Below are positions 1 through 8,754 of a DNA stretch of 64,000 nucleotides, in pieces. Position 1 is the first letter of the stretch; every line of letters begins with the position of its first letter. The stretch spans positions 930,001 through 994,000 of the forward strand of contig NZ_CP141590.1 of the NCBI RefSeq assembly GCF_035581365.1, written 5' to 3'. A program made the position numbers and the translations under genes. A model generated the notes under the pieces. It did not search any database and had not been told where the DNA came from. It saw only the letters and a program-made list of their open reading frames with translations. Source of the DNA: Tsuneonella sp. CC-YZS046. Lineage in GTDB: Bacteria; Pseudomonadota; Alphaproteobacteria; Sphingomonadales; Sphingomonadaceae.

Positions 1-92
1 CCCGTCCAGCCTGCGAATGAAACGATCACCACGATCGCGGCTATCAGCCCGACCGCCAGAATCAGATGCAGATTACCGAAAAACTTGGCCAT
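1..92 (-). CDS. small membrane protein, C-terminus off the window
   Basis: Only the first 30 codons lie in the window. They begin MAKFFGNLHLILAVG and form one continuous hydrophobic segment (about residues 8-25), so this is a membrane-anchored protein or signal-anchored domain. The ATG at 92 is preceded by a purine-rich GGGGGAA ribosome-binding site at good spacing, which supports a real start. It follows ispZ on the same strand after a 101-base gap and could be the last gene of the dapF-mtaB-ftsY-ispZ chain. Product not recognised from this fragment. Confidence 0.55.
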   Translation of the reverse strand, partial: MAKFFGNLHLILAVGLIAAIVVIVSFAGWT

Positions 93-193
93 GTTCGTTC
101 CCCCTTACTTCTCGTTTTTATATCCGCAATTGCGGGCGGAAGCGGGCGCATAATAGAAAACAACCGGCCTTTGTCACATGATTTCGTGAAATA

Positions 194-832
194 TCAGGAA
201 GGCGGGATCTGGCTTTCTGCTTCTTCCTGCCCCTTCTCGCCCAGGCCGTGGCGCAGCAGCATGGGAATCTGGGAGAAGGTGAACAGGAAGGACAGGGGCA
301 TGAAGACCCAGAGCTTTGTGGCCAGCCAGTCTCCAAAAGAGAGCCACAGGCGCAGCCCTTCGTTCAGCGCGGCTAGGAACAGGAAGAAAAACCCCCAGTT
401 GCGCGAGAGCAGCATCCATCCTTCGTCGTCCAGGCCCTCGAAAGCCGATTCGAGCAGGATCTTGAGCAACGCCTTGCCCTTCCAGTATCCCACGAGGAGC
501 ACGGCGGCGAACAGAATATAGATCGCCGTGGGCTTGATCTGCACATAGAATGGATCGTGGAGCAGGATCGTCAGCCCCCCGAAGCCGACGATCAGGGCCG
601 TGGAAAGCCACAGCATCGGCGAAACCTTGCCGAGCCGCCATTTCGAGATGCCCAGCGCCGCGATGGCGGCAACGATGAAGGCGCCGGTGCCGCGCATCAC
701 CGCGAATACCTCGCCCACGGCATTTTCCTTGTCGGCTGGCGAATAGTGGCGATAGACCAGGAAGAAAATGAGCAGCGGCCCATAATCGACCACCAGGTTC
801 AGCCAGCCCGATTTCTTCTTTTCAGCAACCAT
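194..832 (-). CDS. ispZ: intracellular septation protein A family (YciB/IspZ)
   Basis: A 212-residue inner-membrane protein of the YciB/IspZ family, which is linked to cell-envelope integrity and septation; its biochemical role is not settled. Several hydrophobic segments are visible, near residues 13-30, 48-60, 73-91, 99-118, 139-159 and 170-190, separated by short charged loops, and the length is near the family norm. The N-terminal YGPLLIFF stretch is characteristic of the family. The ATG shares one base with the ftsY stop (TAATG), so translation is probably coupled to ftsY. An ftsY neighbour is common in alphaproteobacteria. Confidence 0.88.
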   Translation of the reverse strand: MVAEKKKSGWLNLVVDYGPLLIFFLVYRHYSPADKENAVGEVFAVMRGTGAFIVAAIAALGISKWRLGKVSPMLWLSTALIVGFGGLTILLHDPFYVQIKPTAIYILFAAVLLVGYWKGKALLKILLESAFEGLDDEGWMLLSRNWGFFFLFLAALNEGLRLWLSFGDWLATKLWVFMPLSFLFTFSQIPMLLRHGLGEKGQEEAESQIPPS

Positions 833-1758
833 TATGCCACCCCTGCGATCACACGCGCGACCAGATCCGGATCGAAGGGGCGCAGATCGTCTATCCGTTC
901 GCCCACTCCGATCGCGTGGATCGGCAAGCCATATTGTTCAGCCGCCGCGACGAGAACGCCGCCGCGCGCGGTTCCGTCGAGCTTGGTCATGATTAGGCCG
1001 GTAACGCCTGCGACCTCCTTGAAGATCTCGATCTGCGAAAGGGCATTCTGCCCGTTGGTGGCATCCAGCACCAGCACCACATCATGCGGCGCTTCGGGAT
1101 TAAGGCGGCCCAGAACGCGCCGGATCTTCGCCAGTTCGTCCATCAGTTCCCGCTTGTTCTGAAGCCGGCCCGCCGTATCGACGATCAGGGCGTCGATGCC
1201 CTGAGATGTCGCCGCCTTGACCGCATCGAACACCACGCTGGCCGGATCGCCGCCTTCCGGCCCCTTGACGATCGGCACGCCCAGCCGGTCTGCCCAGACC
1301 CCCAGTTGGCCGATGGCGGCGGCACGGAAAGTATCGCCCGCCGCCAGCATCACGCCGTAATCCTCTTCCTGAAAGAGGTGGGCGAGCTTGGCGATGGTGG
1401 TGGTCTTGCCGCTGCCATTCACGCCGATGACGAGAATTACTTGCGGGCGGGGGAAGGCGGTGATTTCCAGCGGCTTGGCCACGGGGCGCAATATCGCCGC
1501 TATCTCCTCGGCCACCGCTTCGCGCAGTTCCTTGTCGCTGATGCTCAGCCCGAAACGCTTGCCGGCGAGCTTCTCCCTGATCCGCGCCGCGGCCGATGGG
1601 CCGAGATCGGAAAGGATGAGCGCATCTTCCACCTCATCCAGCGTGGCGTCATCGAGCTTGGCGGTGCCGCCGCCGATCCCGGAAAGATTTTCGGAAAGTC
1701 GGTCGGAAGTCTTTCGAAACCCGCCCAGCAGGCGTTCCGACCAGCTTGGTTCGCTCAT
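832..1758 (-). CDS. ftsY: signal recognition particle receptor FtsY
   Basis: SRP receptor GTPase that docks SRP-ribosome complexes at the inner membrane for co-translational insertion. The NG domain is complete in 308 residues: helical N domain to about residue 95, G1 loop GVNGSGKTTT at 112-121, DTFRAAA at 142-148, G3 DTAGR at 194-198, and TKLDGTARGG at 258-267. The long acidic A domain of E. coli FtsY is missing and the protein starts almost at the N domain, as in many alphaproteobacteria; membrane contact would then rely on a short N-terminal amphipathic helix (inference). The start overlaps the mtaB stop as ATGA. Confidence 0.97.
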   Translation of the reverse strand: MSEPSWSERLLGGFRKTSDRLSENLSGIGGGTAKLDDATLDEVEDALILSDLGPSAAARIREKLAGKRFGLSISDKELREAVAEEIAAILRPVAKPLEITAFPRPQVILVIGVNGSGKTTTIAKLAHLFQEEDYGVMLAAGDTFRAAAIGQLGVWADRLGVPIVKGPEGGDPASVVFDAVKAATSQGIDALIVDTAGRLQNKRELMDELAKIRRVLGRLNPEAPHDVVLVLDATNGQNALSQIEIFKEVAGVTGLIMTKLDGTARGGVLVAAAEQYGLPIHAIGVGERIDDLRPFDPDLVARVIAGVA

Positions 1759-2942
1759 TGCAGCACGCCGTTCTCGAGTTGGGTGGGAGTGATGGCAAGA
1801 ATGGTGCGCGGCGGTGTCCCGGCGGGCAAGGCGACGCGCGCGAAGTTTTCGGCGTAGCCCGTCCCGTCGCGCTCGGCGAGAACGGTCAGTTCGGCGCCGA
1901 TAAGCCCCCCGAGCCAGGAGGATCGCACACGGGCCACTTTCGCGCGGAGTTGCGAGGCGCGTTCCTTGATCGCCGCCTTGTCCACCTGCGGCATCCGCGC
2001 CGCCGGAGTGCCGGGGCGGGGGGAATAGGGAAATATATGCCCATGGACGATGCCGAGTTCGGAGATGATGGAGAGGCTGTTGGCGTGCATTGCTTCGGTC
2101 TCGGTGGGAAAGCCGGCAATCAGATCCGCGCCTATGGCGATGTCCGTCCGGCGCTTGCGAAGCCGCTCGACGAGATCGACGGCGTCCGCGCGAAGATGTC
2201 GGCGTTTCATGCGCTTCAAGATCAGGTCGTCGCCGGATTGCAGGGAAAGATGGAGATGCGGCATCATTCGCGGTTCGCTCGCCAGCAATTCGAACAATTC
2301 CCCGTCGATCTCGATCCCATCGAGCGAGGACATCCGCAGCCGTTGCAATTGCGGGAAGCGGCTCAATATGGCGCTTGCCAGCGCGCCCAGGGCAGGGGCG
2401 CCCGGCAGGTCATGGCCCCAGGAGGTCACGTCCACCCCGGTCAGCACCACCTCCGGCGCGCCCTGGGTAAGGTGCCGTTCGACATCGTCCAGCACTTCCA
2501 GGATGGAGAGGGAACGGCTCCGCCCCCTGCCTTGCGGGATCACGCAGAAGGTGCAGGCATGGTCGCAGCCGTTCTGGATGGCGATGAAGGCCCGGGTGTG
2601 ACTGGGCGCAGCGGGCTTCGGCTGTGCAGGCACATTCCACGCCCGCGCATCCAGCTTGGCTCCATTCGCGACAATACCGTCGATTTCCGGCATGGCGGCC
2701 AGTTCGGCCCGCTCGATCTCGGCGGCGCAGCCGGTCACCAGAAGGCGCGCGTCGGGCCGCCGCCGCCTTGCCCGCCGGATGGCCTGCCGCGTCTGGCGCA
2801 CGGCTTCGGCCGTCACCGCGCAACTATTGACCACGACGATGTCCGGCTCGTTTCCCAGCAGCGACCGGATTGCCTCGCTTTCCGAGATATTGAGACGGCA
2901 GCCCAGGGAAATCACCTCCACGCTCAAGCGAAGGCTCCCCAT
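1755..2942 (-). CDS. mtaB: tRNA (N6-threonylcarbamoyladenosine-37-C2)-methylthiotransferase MtaB
   Basis: Radical-SAM methylthiotransferase that would convert t6A37 to ms2t6A37 in tRNAs reading ANN codons. The N-terminal UPF0004 domain keeps its three cluster cysteines (in LGCRLN, NSCAV and TGCAA), and the radical-SAM CxxxCxxC is present in GCDHACTFC. A TRAM-like C-terminal part follows. About 395 residues from the ATG at 2942 (MGSLRLSVEV), which overlaps dapF by 19 bases. A TTG at 2927 (TTGA overlap with the dapF stop) or a GTG at 2921 are serious alternative starts because homology begins at VEVISLGC. The reading frame is open further upstream inside dapF, but that part is not coding. Confidence 0.92.
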   Translation of the reverse strand: MGSLRLSVEVISLGCRLNISESEAIRSLLGNEPDIVVVNSCAVTAEAVRQTRQAIRRARRRRPDARLLVTGCAAEIERAELAAMPEIDGIVANGAKLDARAWNVPAQPKPAAPSHTRAFIAIQNGCDHACTFCVIPQGRGRSRSLSILEVLDDVERHLTQGAPEVVLTGVDVTSWGHDLPGAPALGALASAILSRFPQLQRLRMSSLDGIEIDGELFELLASEPRMMPHLHLSLQSGDDLILKRMKRRHLRADAVDLVERLRKRRTDIAIGADLIAGFPTETEAMHANSLSIISELGIVHGHIFPYSPRPGTPAARMPQVDKAAIKERASQLRAKVARVRSSWLGGLIGAELTVLAERDGTGYAENFARVALPAGTPPRTILAITPTQLENGVLQ

Positions 2943-3733
2943 TCGAAACTTCCGCGAAAGGCTTCGGCCGCCGGCCCGGTCATGGTGATCGCGCTGTCTT
3001 CGCCCAGCGCGATTGCCAGCGTTCCGCCAGGCAAGGCTACCGTGACTTGTCGCTCGACAAGGCCGCGCTTGATGGCCGCCGCCGCCGTGGCGCAAGCGCC
3101 GGTCCCGCAAGCGCGGGTCAGGCCCGCGCCGCGTTCCCACACCCGCAGCCTGATGGAGTGACGATTGACGATGGTGGCCACATTCACGTTCACCCGCTCG
3201 GGAAACAGGGGATCGTTCTCTATCTGCGGGCCAAGCCGGTCGAGTTCGATGGAATCGGTATCCGGCACGAAGAAGACCACATGCGGATTGCCGACGTTGA
3301 CGGCGATGGGGTTTTCCAGCCCGTCCCACCCGACCGGCATGCTGTAGGTATCCATCGCATAGGCCAGCGGGATCTCGTTCCATTCAAAACGAGGATGGCC
3401 CATGTCCACCGCGATTCCGTGATCGGCGGGCCGGGCATGGATGATGCCGCCGGCGGTTTCGATGCGCGCCGGCTCCCCATGCAGCAGCGCCACCGCGCGG
3501 CTGGCATTGCCGCAGGCTTCCACCTCTCCGCCGTCGGGATTGAAGATCCGCATCCGGAAGTCGGCGGCCTGACTGCCCTCGATCACGACAAGCTGGTCGC
3601 AGCCGATTCCGGTGCGCCTGTCCGCAAGGCTGCGGGCGAGAGCCGTGTCGACCGGCGGCACATTGCCGACGCGCCTGTCGATCACGACAAAGTCGTTCCC
3701 GAGGCCGTGCATCTTGACGAAAGCTACGCGCAT
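2924..3733 (-). CDS. dapF: diaminopimelate epimerase
   Basis: Interconverts LL- and meso-diaminopimelate, the last step before meso-DAP is used for lysine and peptidoglycan. The cofactor-independent two-cysteine mechanism is supported by both catalytic cysteines in context: C74 in ACGNASR and C209 in ACGTGAC. The N-terminal MHGLGNDFVVID signature is present at residues 8-19. Length 269 is typical. First gene of the overlapping dapF-mtaB-ftsY-ispZ chain; dapF-mtaB linkage is common in alphaproteobacteria. Confidence 0.97.
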   Translation of the reverse strand: MRVAFVKMHGLGNDFVVIDRRVGNVPPVDTALARSLADRRTGIGCDQLVVIEGSQAADFRMRIFNPDGGEVEACGNASRAVALLHGEPARIETAGGIIHARPADHGIAVDMGHPRFEWNEIPLAYAMDTYSMPVGWDGLENPIAVNVGNPHVVFFVPDTDSIELDRLGPQIENDPLFPERVNVNVATIVNRHSIRLRVWERGAGLTRACGTGACATAAAAIKRGLVERQVTVALPGGTLAIALGEDSAITMTGPAAEAFRGSFEWGAFA

Positions 3734-3796
3734 AGCCTTGCGCGTCTAGGGATTGCGAGCCTTCCCGTCCAGAGGTGCGGAAAAGCGGATGCCCGC

Positions 3797-5533
3797 TCAG
3801 CCTATGGCCTTGCGCCTGGCATCCTTGGGATCGAATTGCGGCGGTTCGGCCCGCGCGCTGGCTTTTGCTGGAAATGAAGGCGTTTCCGCCAGCAGCTTCT
3901 GTTCGGCAAGCCGGGTGAGGGTGGCATCGGCGTCTTCCGGCCGGCCGTAGAGATAGCCCTGGCCCTTCATCTGCCCCAGTTCCCTAAGGACGGAGAGAAC
4001 GCGATCGTTTTCAATGCCTTCGGCGGTGACCGGCAGGTTCAGCCCCTTGGCAAGCGAGATGATCGCTTCCACGAGCTTCGGGTTGCATTTGTCCGAACCG
4101 AGTTCCGCGATGAAGCTGCGGTCGATCTTGAGGCGGTCGAACGGCAGGGAGCGCAGCTGGGCAATGCTCGAATAGCCTGTGCCGAAATCGTCGAGGCTGA
4201 TCTTGATGCCCTGATTCTTGAGGCTGGTGACGACGGAGCGGACCTCGCCGATATTCTCGTGCAGGCAGCTTTCGGTGATTTCGATGTCTAGACGATGCGG
4301 GGGAAAGCCGCTGTCTGTCAGCATTTTCAGGAGCTTCTGCGCAAACCATGGGTCTTGCAGTTGCAGAGGCGAGATGTTGACGGAAAGGAGAAGGTCGGGA
4401 TTCCAGTTCTTCGCATCCCGCAGCGCTTGCCTGATAAGCGATTCCGACAGCTCGGAGATGACGCCTATCTCCTCCGCGATGGGGATGAATATCTCGGGGC
4501 TGACAATTCCCAGTTCCGGCGAGTTCCAGCGCGCGAGCATCTCGAAGCCGACCAGGCGGCCACTGTCGATATCGATCTGCTGTTCGTAATAGGGGACGAA
4601 TTCACCCTTGCCGATGCCGCGCCGAATCCCCTGTTCCATCTGGCTGCGGAAGCGCAATTCGCTTTCCATTGCCGACTGGAACCAGGCGTAGCGGTTCCGC
4701 CCCTTTTTCTTCGCGTGATACATCGCGATGTCGGCATTATGCAGCAGCAGTTCCCAGTCGGCGTGCTCGGCCTGCTCCGGAAGGTTCGAATCGATTCGAT
4801 CTATTCCGATAGATGCGGTGATCTCGAAGATGGTTTCGCCGATGACGATCGGCTGCGCGATGGCCTGGATTATCCCGGTCGCAAGCTGGTCGATCCGGTC
4901 GGGATTGCGGGGATCGCATGTGACGATGCATGCGAATTCGTCGCCGCCCAGACGTGCGACCACCCCGTCGTGCAGTATCGTCTCCTGCAGCCGTTTCGCG
5001 GTTTCCTGGAGCACGGCATCGCCCATCCCGTGCCCGTTGAGATCGTTGACCAGCTTGAAGCCATCGAGATCGAGAACCATCATCGCGACTATTCGCCCGG
5101 ATCGCCGCGCCTTCTCGATGAGATCGGCCGAGGCGGGGCCGATGCTGCGGCGGTTGAGGCAATTCGTCAGGGAATCGGTTTCAGCAAGCACCCGCGCCTG
5201 CTCCTCAGCCTTTCGACGCTCGCGCACCTCCTGCGTCAGTTCGCGATACCGGCGCCAGCCGAAGATGATGAGAGCGATATTGAGGAGCAGCGGGTTGATG
5301 AGCAGCGCATTCGGACGGTTGCCGTCGGCGAGCCAGTAATCCACCAGCAGCGGCAGCACGGAACCGCCGGTTCCGACGAACAGCAATATCGCCGAAATCG
5401 CAACGCCAAGCACGACTATGTCCCGATCCGCCTTCCTGAGACGATCGTTTCCCGGGCTTGCGCCCTGTATTTCGCTGTTGCCGCTCTCTGCCAAGCGAAG
5501 CCCCCTTCGCGTGATGTGTCGAACGAAATGCAT
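3797..5533 (-). CDS. membrane-anchored GGDEF-EAL protein (c-di-GMP turnover)
   Basis: 578-residue bifunctional-type diguanylate cyclase/phosphodiesterase. Two hydrophobic segments (about 39-66 and 77-94) anchor it, a short charged helix links them to the GGDEF domain (signature 196-200, upstream LDLDGFKLVND at 154-164), and an EAL domain follows. EAL catalytic positions are present: E331 of the signature (read EML, not EAL), E419/E421 region in EITES, DDFGTGYSS at 448-456, K469 and E505. The allosteric RxxD inhibitory site expected just upstream of GGDEF is absent (ILHDG instead). No recognisable periplasmic sensor lies between the two membrane segments. Both activities look possible; which dominates cannot be told. 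Confidence 0.9.
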   Translation of the reverse strand: MHFVRHITRRGLRLAESGNSEIQGASPGNDRLRKADRDIVVLGVAISAILLFVGTGGSVLPLLVDYWLADGNRPNALLINPLLLNIALIIFGWRRYRELTQEVRERRKAEEQARVLAETDSLTNCLNRRSIGPASADLIEKARRSGRIVAMMVLDLDGFKLVNDLNGHGMGDAVLQETAKRLQETILHDGVVARLGGDEFACIVTCDPRNPDRIDQLATGIIQAIAQPIVIGETIFEITASIGIDRIDSNLPEQAEHADWELLLHNADIAMYHAKKKGRNRYAWFQSAMESELRFRSQMEQGIRRGIGKGEFVPYYEQQIDIDSGRLVGFEMLARWNSPELGIVSPEIFIPIAEEIGVISELSESLIRQALRDAKNWNPDLLLSVNISPLQLQDPWFAQKLLKMLTDSGFPPHRLDIEITESCLHENIGEVRSVVTSLKNQGIKISLDDFGTGYSSIAQLRSLPFDRLKIDRSFIAELGSDKCNPKLVEAIISLAKGLNLPVTAEGIENDRVLSVLRELGQMKGQGYLYGRPEDADATLTRLAEQKLLAETPSFPAKASARAEPPQFDPKDARRKAIG

Positions 5534-5588
5534 CCGATAGGCTGAAATTTTAGTTAAAAGCGGTTCGGAAGCATTCCGGTGGCCGCGA

Positions 5589-6527
5589 TCAGGGTTTGGC
5601 CAGCCCGATTTCCCTGAGCCTTTGCTGGAGATAGGCGTCGGCGGTGATCGGTTCGGGATAGCGATCGGGATTGCCGCTGCCGATGCATTGGGGAAGGGTG
5701 CGGATCAGGAAGTCGCTGCGCAAATGCAGGAAGAACGGCATGGCATAGCGGCTGCGTCCGGCCGCTGGCCCGGAAGGATTTCGCACCCTGTGCGTGGTTG
5801 ATGGGAGGACGTGATTGGTGAGGCGCTGGAGCATGTCGCCGATATTGACCACCAGCGTGCCTTCCGGAGGCGCGACGTCGATCCACGCGCCATTGCGGTC
5901 GAGCAGTTGAAGCCCGGATTCCTCTGCCCCGAGCAGCAAGGTGATGAGATTGATGTCCTCATGCGCTTCGGCCCGGATCGCGCCTTGCGCATCATCCTCG
6001 ACGGGCGGGTAATGGAGGAGACGCAATATCGAGTTGCCGTCCTTGGTCGCGGGCCGGAACCAATCTTCCGCAAGTTTCAGATGTAGCGCGATGCGGGATA
6101 GAAGAAGCCCGCCGACGCGGTCCATCTCCGAAAACAGCGCGCCGAGGGTTTGTTCGAATCCTTCGGGCGAAAGGGGCCAGATATTGGCCGGCATGACCGA
6201 TTCCAGAGGATGCCCGGCGGGAAGATCGCGCCCGACATGCCAGAACTCCTTCAGGTCATGGCGAGTGGCGCCCTTGGCTATTTCGGTTCCGAACGGGGTA
6301 TAGCCGCGTGCGCCTGCAATGCCCGGCACATGGTAGCGGCGCTTCTCCGCGTCCGGCAAGGCGAAGAACGCCTTGGTCAAGGCCCAGGCCCGGGCGACCA
6401 GATCCCGGTCCAGCCCATGGTCGCGGACGAGCGCGAAGCCGAATTGGCGAAAGCTGCGTCCGATTGCTTCGGCAAAGGCGCCGGCCGGATCGGCAAGGGA
6501 CAGAACGGGAAGTGCGGGAGAGTCCAT
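5589..6527 (-). CDS. 2-oxoglutarate/Fe(II)-dependent oxygenase, isopenicillin N synthase-like fold
   Basis: 312-residue non-haem iron oxygenase. The N-terminal DIOX_N-type region begins with SPALPVLSLADP, and the C-terminal 2OG-Fe(II) jelly roll carries the facial triad H189-x-D191 (in EAHEDINL) and H246 (in STTHRVRNP). The 2-oxoglutarate-binding motif is RYA at about 260-262 rather than the usual RxS. Homologues hydroxylate or desaturate varied small molecules, so the substrate cannot be assigned. It stands alone between a c-di-GMP protein and the divergent EVE gene, with no pathway partner next to it. Confidence 0.85.
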   Translation of the reverse strand: MDSPALPVLSLADPAGAFAEAIGRSFRQFGFALVRDHGLDRDLVARAWALTKAFFALPDAEKRRYHVPGIAGARGYTPFGTEIAKGATRHDLKEFWHVGRDLPAGHPLESVMPANIWPLSPEGFEQTLGALFSEMDRVGGLLLSRIALHLKLAEDWFRPATKDGNSILRLLHYPPVEDDAQGAIRAEAHEDINLITLLLGAEESGLQLLDRNGAWIDVAPPEGTLVVNIGDMLQRLTNHVLPSTTHRVRNPSGPAAGRSRYAMPFFLHLRSDFLIRTLPQCIGSGNPDRYPEPITADAYLQQRLREIGLAKP

Positions 6528-6587
6528 ATGGCCCGGTGGGAAGTTTGCGGCTAAGCCGCCGTCCTAACGTCTGACGGGAGCATATGC

Positions 6588-7001
6588 ATGGCAAAAAGCT
6601 ATTGGCTGATGAAGTCCGAACCCGACGCCTATAGCTGGGACGATCTCATGGCCGAAGGGGAAGGGACCTGGGATGGGGTGCGCAATCATCGGGCCGCGAA
6701 CAATCTGCGCGCGATGAAGCCGGGCGATCAGGCGTTCTTCTATCACTCCAATATCGGCAAGGAGATTGTCGGCATTGTCGAGATCAGCGCAGGGGGGATC
6801 GTCGACCCGACCGATCCTGAGGGGAAATGGGCGGCGGTGAAGGTGAAGCCGGTGCGCAAGCTGGGCCGGGCGGTCACGCTTCGGGAGATCAAGGCCAACC
6901 CGACGCTGGCCGATATGGAGCTGGTCCGCCTGTCCCGCCTTTCAGTGGCCGAGATAAAGCCCACGGAATGGCAGGAAGTGCTCAGGATGTCAGGCGAGTG
7001 A
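6588..7001 (+). CDS. EVE domain protein
   Basis: 137-residue single-domain EVE protein (PUA-like fold; homologue of human THYN1). The characteristic start YWLMKSEPDAYSW and the WDGVRNHRAANNL and GDQAFFYHS motifs are all visible, and they form the pocket that in related proteins holds modified bases in DNA or RNA. The full domain is present and nothing else. The exact role of stand-alone bacterial EVE proteins is not established; nucleic-acid modification sensing or RNA binding is likely. Start ATG at 6588 has an upstream GGGAG. Divergent from the oxygenase. Confidence 0.9.
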   Translation: MAKSYWLMKSEPDAYSWDDLMAEGEGTWDGVRNHRAANNLRAMKPGDQAFFYHSNIGKEIVGIVEISAGGIVDPTDPEGKWAAVKVKPVRKLGRAVTLREIKANPTLADMELVRLSRLSVAEIKPTEWQEVLRMSGE

Positions 7002-7106
7002 GCATCGCTTCATACCTGTGGGCGATCTTGTCTCATAGTGCGACGACAGGGGAAAACGCAACCAGGGCGGGCTGTTAAATGGTAAGCGGTGCGTTAACGT
7101 TCGGGA

Positions 7107-7301
7107 ATGCGCCGCACTCTGGTCCTTACCGATGAAGCCGCCCGGCATCCGTTCCTTGCATCGTTGCCGCCGCATGTGCGGTCGGTCGCTGCCGTGGGGG
7201 GCGAGGTGCGCGCCAGGCATCGCTGGACGATGCAGGACCTGCGAGAGTTCCTGATGGCCTATTGCGCGAGCTTCCTGGCGGTCAGCGCGTTCATTTTCTG
7301 A
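7107..7301 (+). CDS. hypothetical small protein
   Basis: 64-residue frame beginning MRRTLVLTDEAARHPF and ending in a short hydrophobic run (FLMAYCASFLAVSAFIF, about 48-64) that could be a single membrane segment or amphipathic tail. It fills the gap between the EVE gene and the convergent transporter gene, its third-position GC resembles coding sequence, and no other frame fits there. The ribosome-binding site is weak. No family recognised. Could be a spurious frame. Confidence 0.4.
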   Translation: MRRTLVLTDEAARHPFLASLPPHVRSVAAVGGEVRARHRWTMQDLREFLMAYCASFLAVSAFIF

Positions 7302-7331
7302 CCGGCGGTTTTCCGGATCGCGGCGCTGCGA

Positions 7332-8642
7332 CTAAGCCGGCAATTGGGCGCATTCGGCCTTGTAGAGCATCTGCCCGAGCCATGCCGATACGATGCACAT
7401 CGCGGCGCTGAGCAGCAACTGATCGACCACCGCCACGCCCGCCGCGCTCAGCCCCACGGCGAGCAGCGACCCGCCCACCATCGCCCCGGAGTTCACGATA
7501 TTGTTCGCGGCAATGGTGCGCGCCGCCTGCGACGGATCGACCTTGGTGGTGAGAAACGCATAAAGCGGCACCACGAACATCCCGCCGGCAATGGCGATTC
7601 CGAGCAGGGTCAGCAGCAGGGGAATCGCCAGCGGGAGCGCAATGAAGGCCCCGATTGAGTGCAATTCCGCGCTTTCGGGGGCAGGCCATGCCCGGCAGAC
7701 GAAATAGAAGGCCGCGACGAAGCAACCCATCACCAGCACCGAGGCAGGGGCGAAGCGAGCTGAAACCGTGCCCTTGAGGAGCGAATTGATCGACATCGAG
7801 CCGACGGCCACCCCGACCGAGAAGATCACGAGAAACAGGCTGGCCACTTCCTTGCTGGCCATCAGGACGTTCTTGGCCAGCGGCGGGAACTGGATGAACA
7901 GCACGGCGCCAATGGTCCAGAAGAAGCTGATCGCGAGAATGGCGTAAAAGACGCAGGCATCGTGCATCGTGTTGCGCACCAGGGTGACTGACGATCGCAG
8001 CAGGTGCCAATCGAGCGGCTGGCTGGCGATGGCCGGCGGTGCGGCGGGGACTTCCTGGCTGGTGATATAGCCGATCACGGCAGTCACGATGACGCAGGCC
8101 GCCGCCCATTCCACCGGAATCCAGCCGGCAAGGATGGTCCCGCCCAGCACCGCCAGATAGGTGCCTGCTTCCACCAGTCCGGTCCCGGCCAGCACCTCTT
8201 CCTTCCTGAGGTGCTGCGGCAGGATCGCGTATTTGATCGGACCGAAAAAGGTCGAGTGGATGCCCATGGCGAACAATGCGGCCAGCATCAGCGGGATCGC
8301 CACCGCTTCGGTCATCTGATCCATCCAGGCAAGCACCAGCCCGGCGGCGCCGCAAACCATTATCAGTATTTCGCAGAACTTCACCGTGCGGATGATCTTC
8401 GCCTTGTCCCGCATGTCCGCAAGTTGCCCGGCAAGGGCCGATAGGACGAAAAAGGGCAGGATGAACAGCCCCGAGGCGATGGCGCTGAATTTCGCTTCTT
8501 CCGCTTCGGAATTATAGACGCTGTAGACGACGAACAGCACCATCGCGTTCTTGTAGAGATTGTCGTTGAATGCGTTGAGCAGTTGGGTCACGAACAGCGG
8601 AAGGAAACGCCGCCGGGCGAGAAGATGTGTCGATGTCGTCAT
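7332..8642 (-). CDS. LplT-like MFS transporter
   Basis: 436-residue, 12-segment major facilitator resembling the lysophospholipid flippase LplT. The N-terminal QLLNAFNDNLYKNAMVLF segment is the family hallmark, as is STFFGPIKYAILPQHL near residues 130-145. LplT imports lysophospholipids across the inner membrane for reacylation by Aas. Here no Aas acyltransferase is fused or adjacent, so the partner must be elsewhere or the substrate differs. Divergently transcribed from pgsA, a phospholipid gene, which fits a lipid role (inference). Confidence 0.82.
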   Translation of the reverse strand: MTTSTHLLARRRFLPLFVTQLLNAFNDNLYKNAMVLFVVYSVYNSEAEEAKFSAIASGLFILPFFVLSALAGQLADMRDKAKIIRTVKFCEILIMVCGAAGLVLAWMDQMTEAVAIPLMLAALFAMGIHSTFFGPIKYAILPQHLRKEEVLAGTGLVEAGTYLAVLGGTILAGWIPVEWAAACVIVTAVIGYITSQEVPAAPPAIASQPLDWHLLRSSVTLVRNTMHDACVFYAILAISFFWTIGAVLFIQFPPLAKNVLMASKEVASLFLVIFSVGVAVGSMSINSLLKGTVSARFAPASVLVMGCFVAAFYFVCRAWPAPESAELHSIGAFIALPLAIPLLLTLLGIAIAGGMFVVPLYAFLTTKVDPSQAARTIAANNIVNSGAMVGGSLLAVGLSAAGVAVVDQLLLSAAMCIVSAWLGQMLYKAECAQLPA

Positions 8643-8754
8643 GCAACCCTTGTCAGCGGCCTCTGGCTGGCGCAGACCCTAGCGGTATGCGAGTGGGGAA
8701 CAAGGGGGCAGGCAGAGCTTTTTCACCGGCCCGGGAAACGGTAACGCAACTGCC

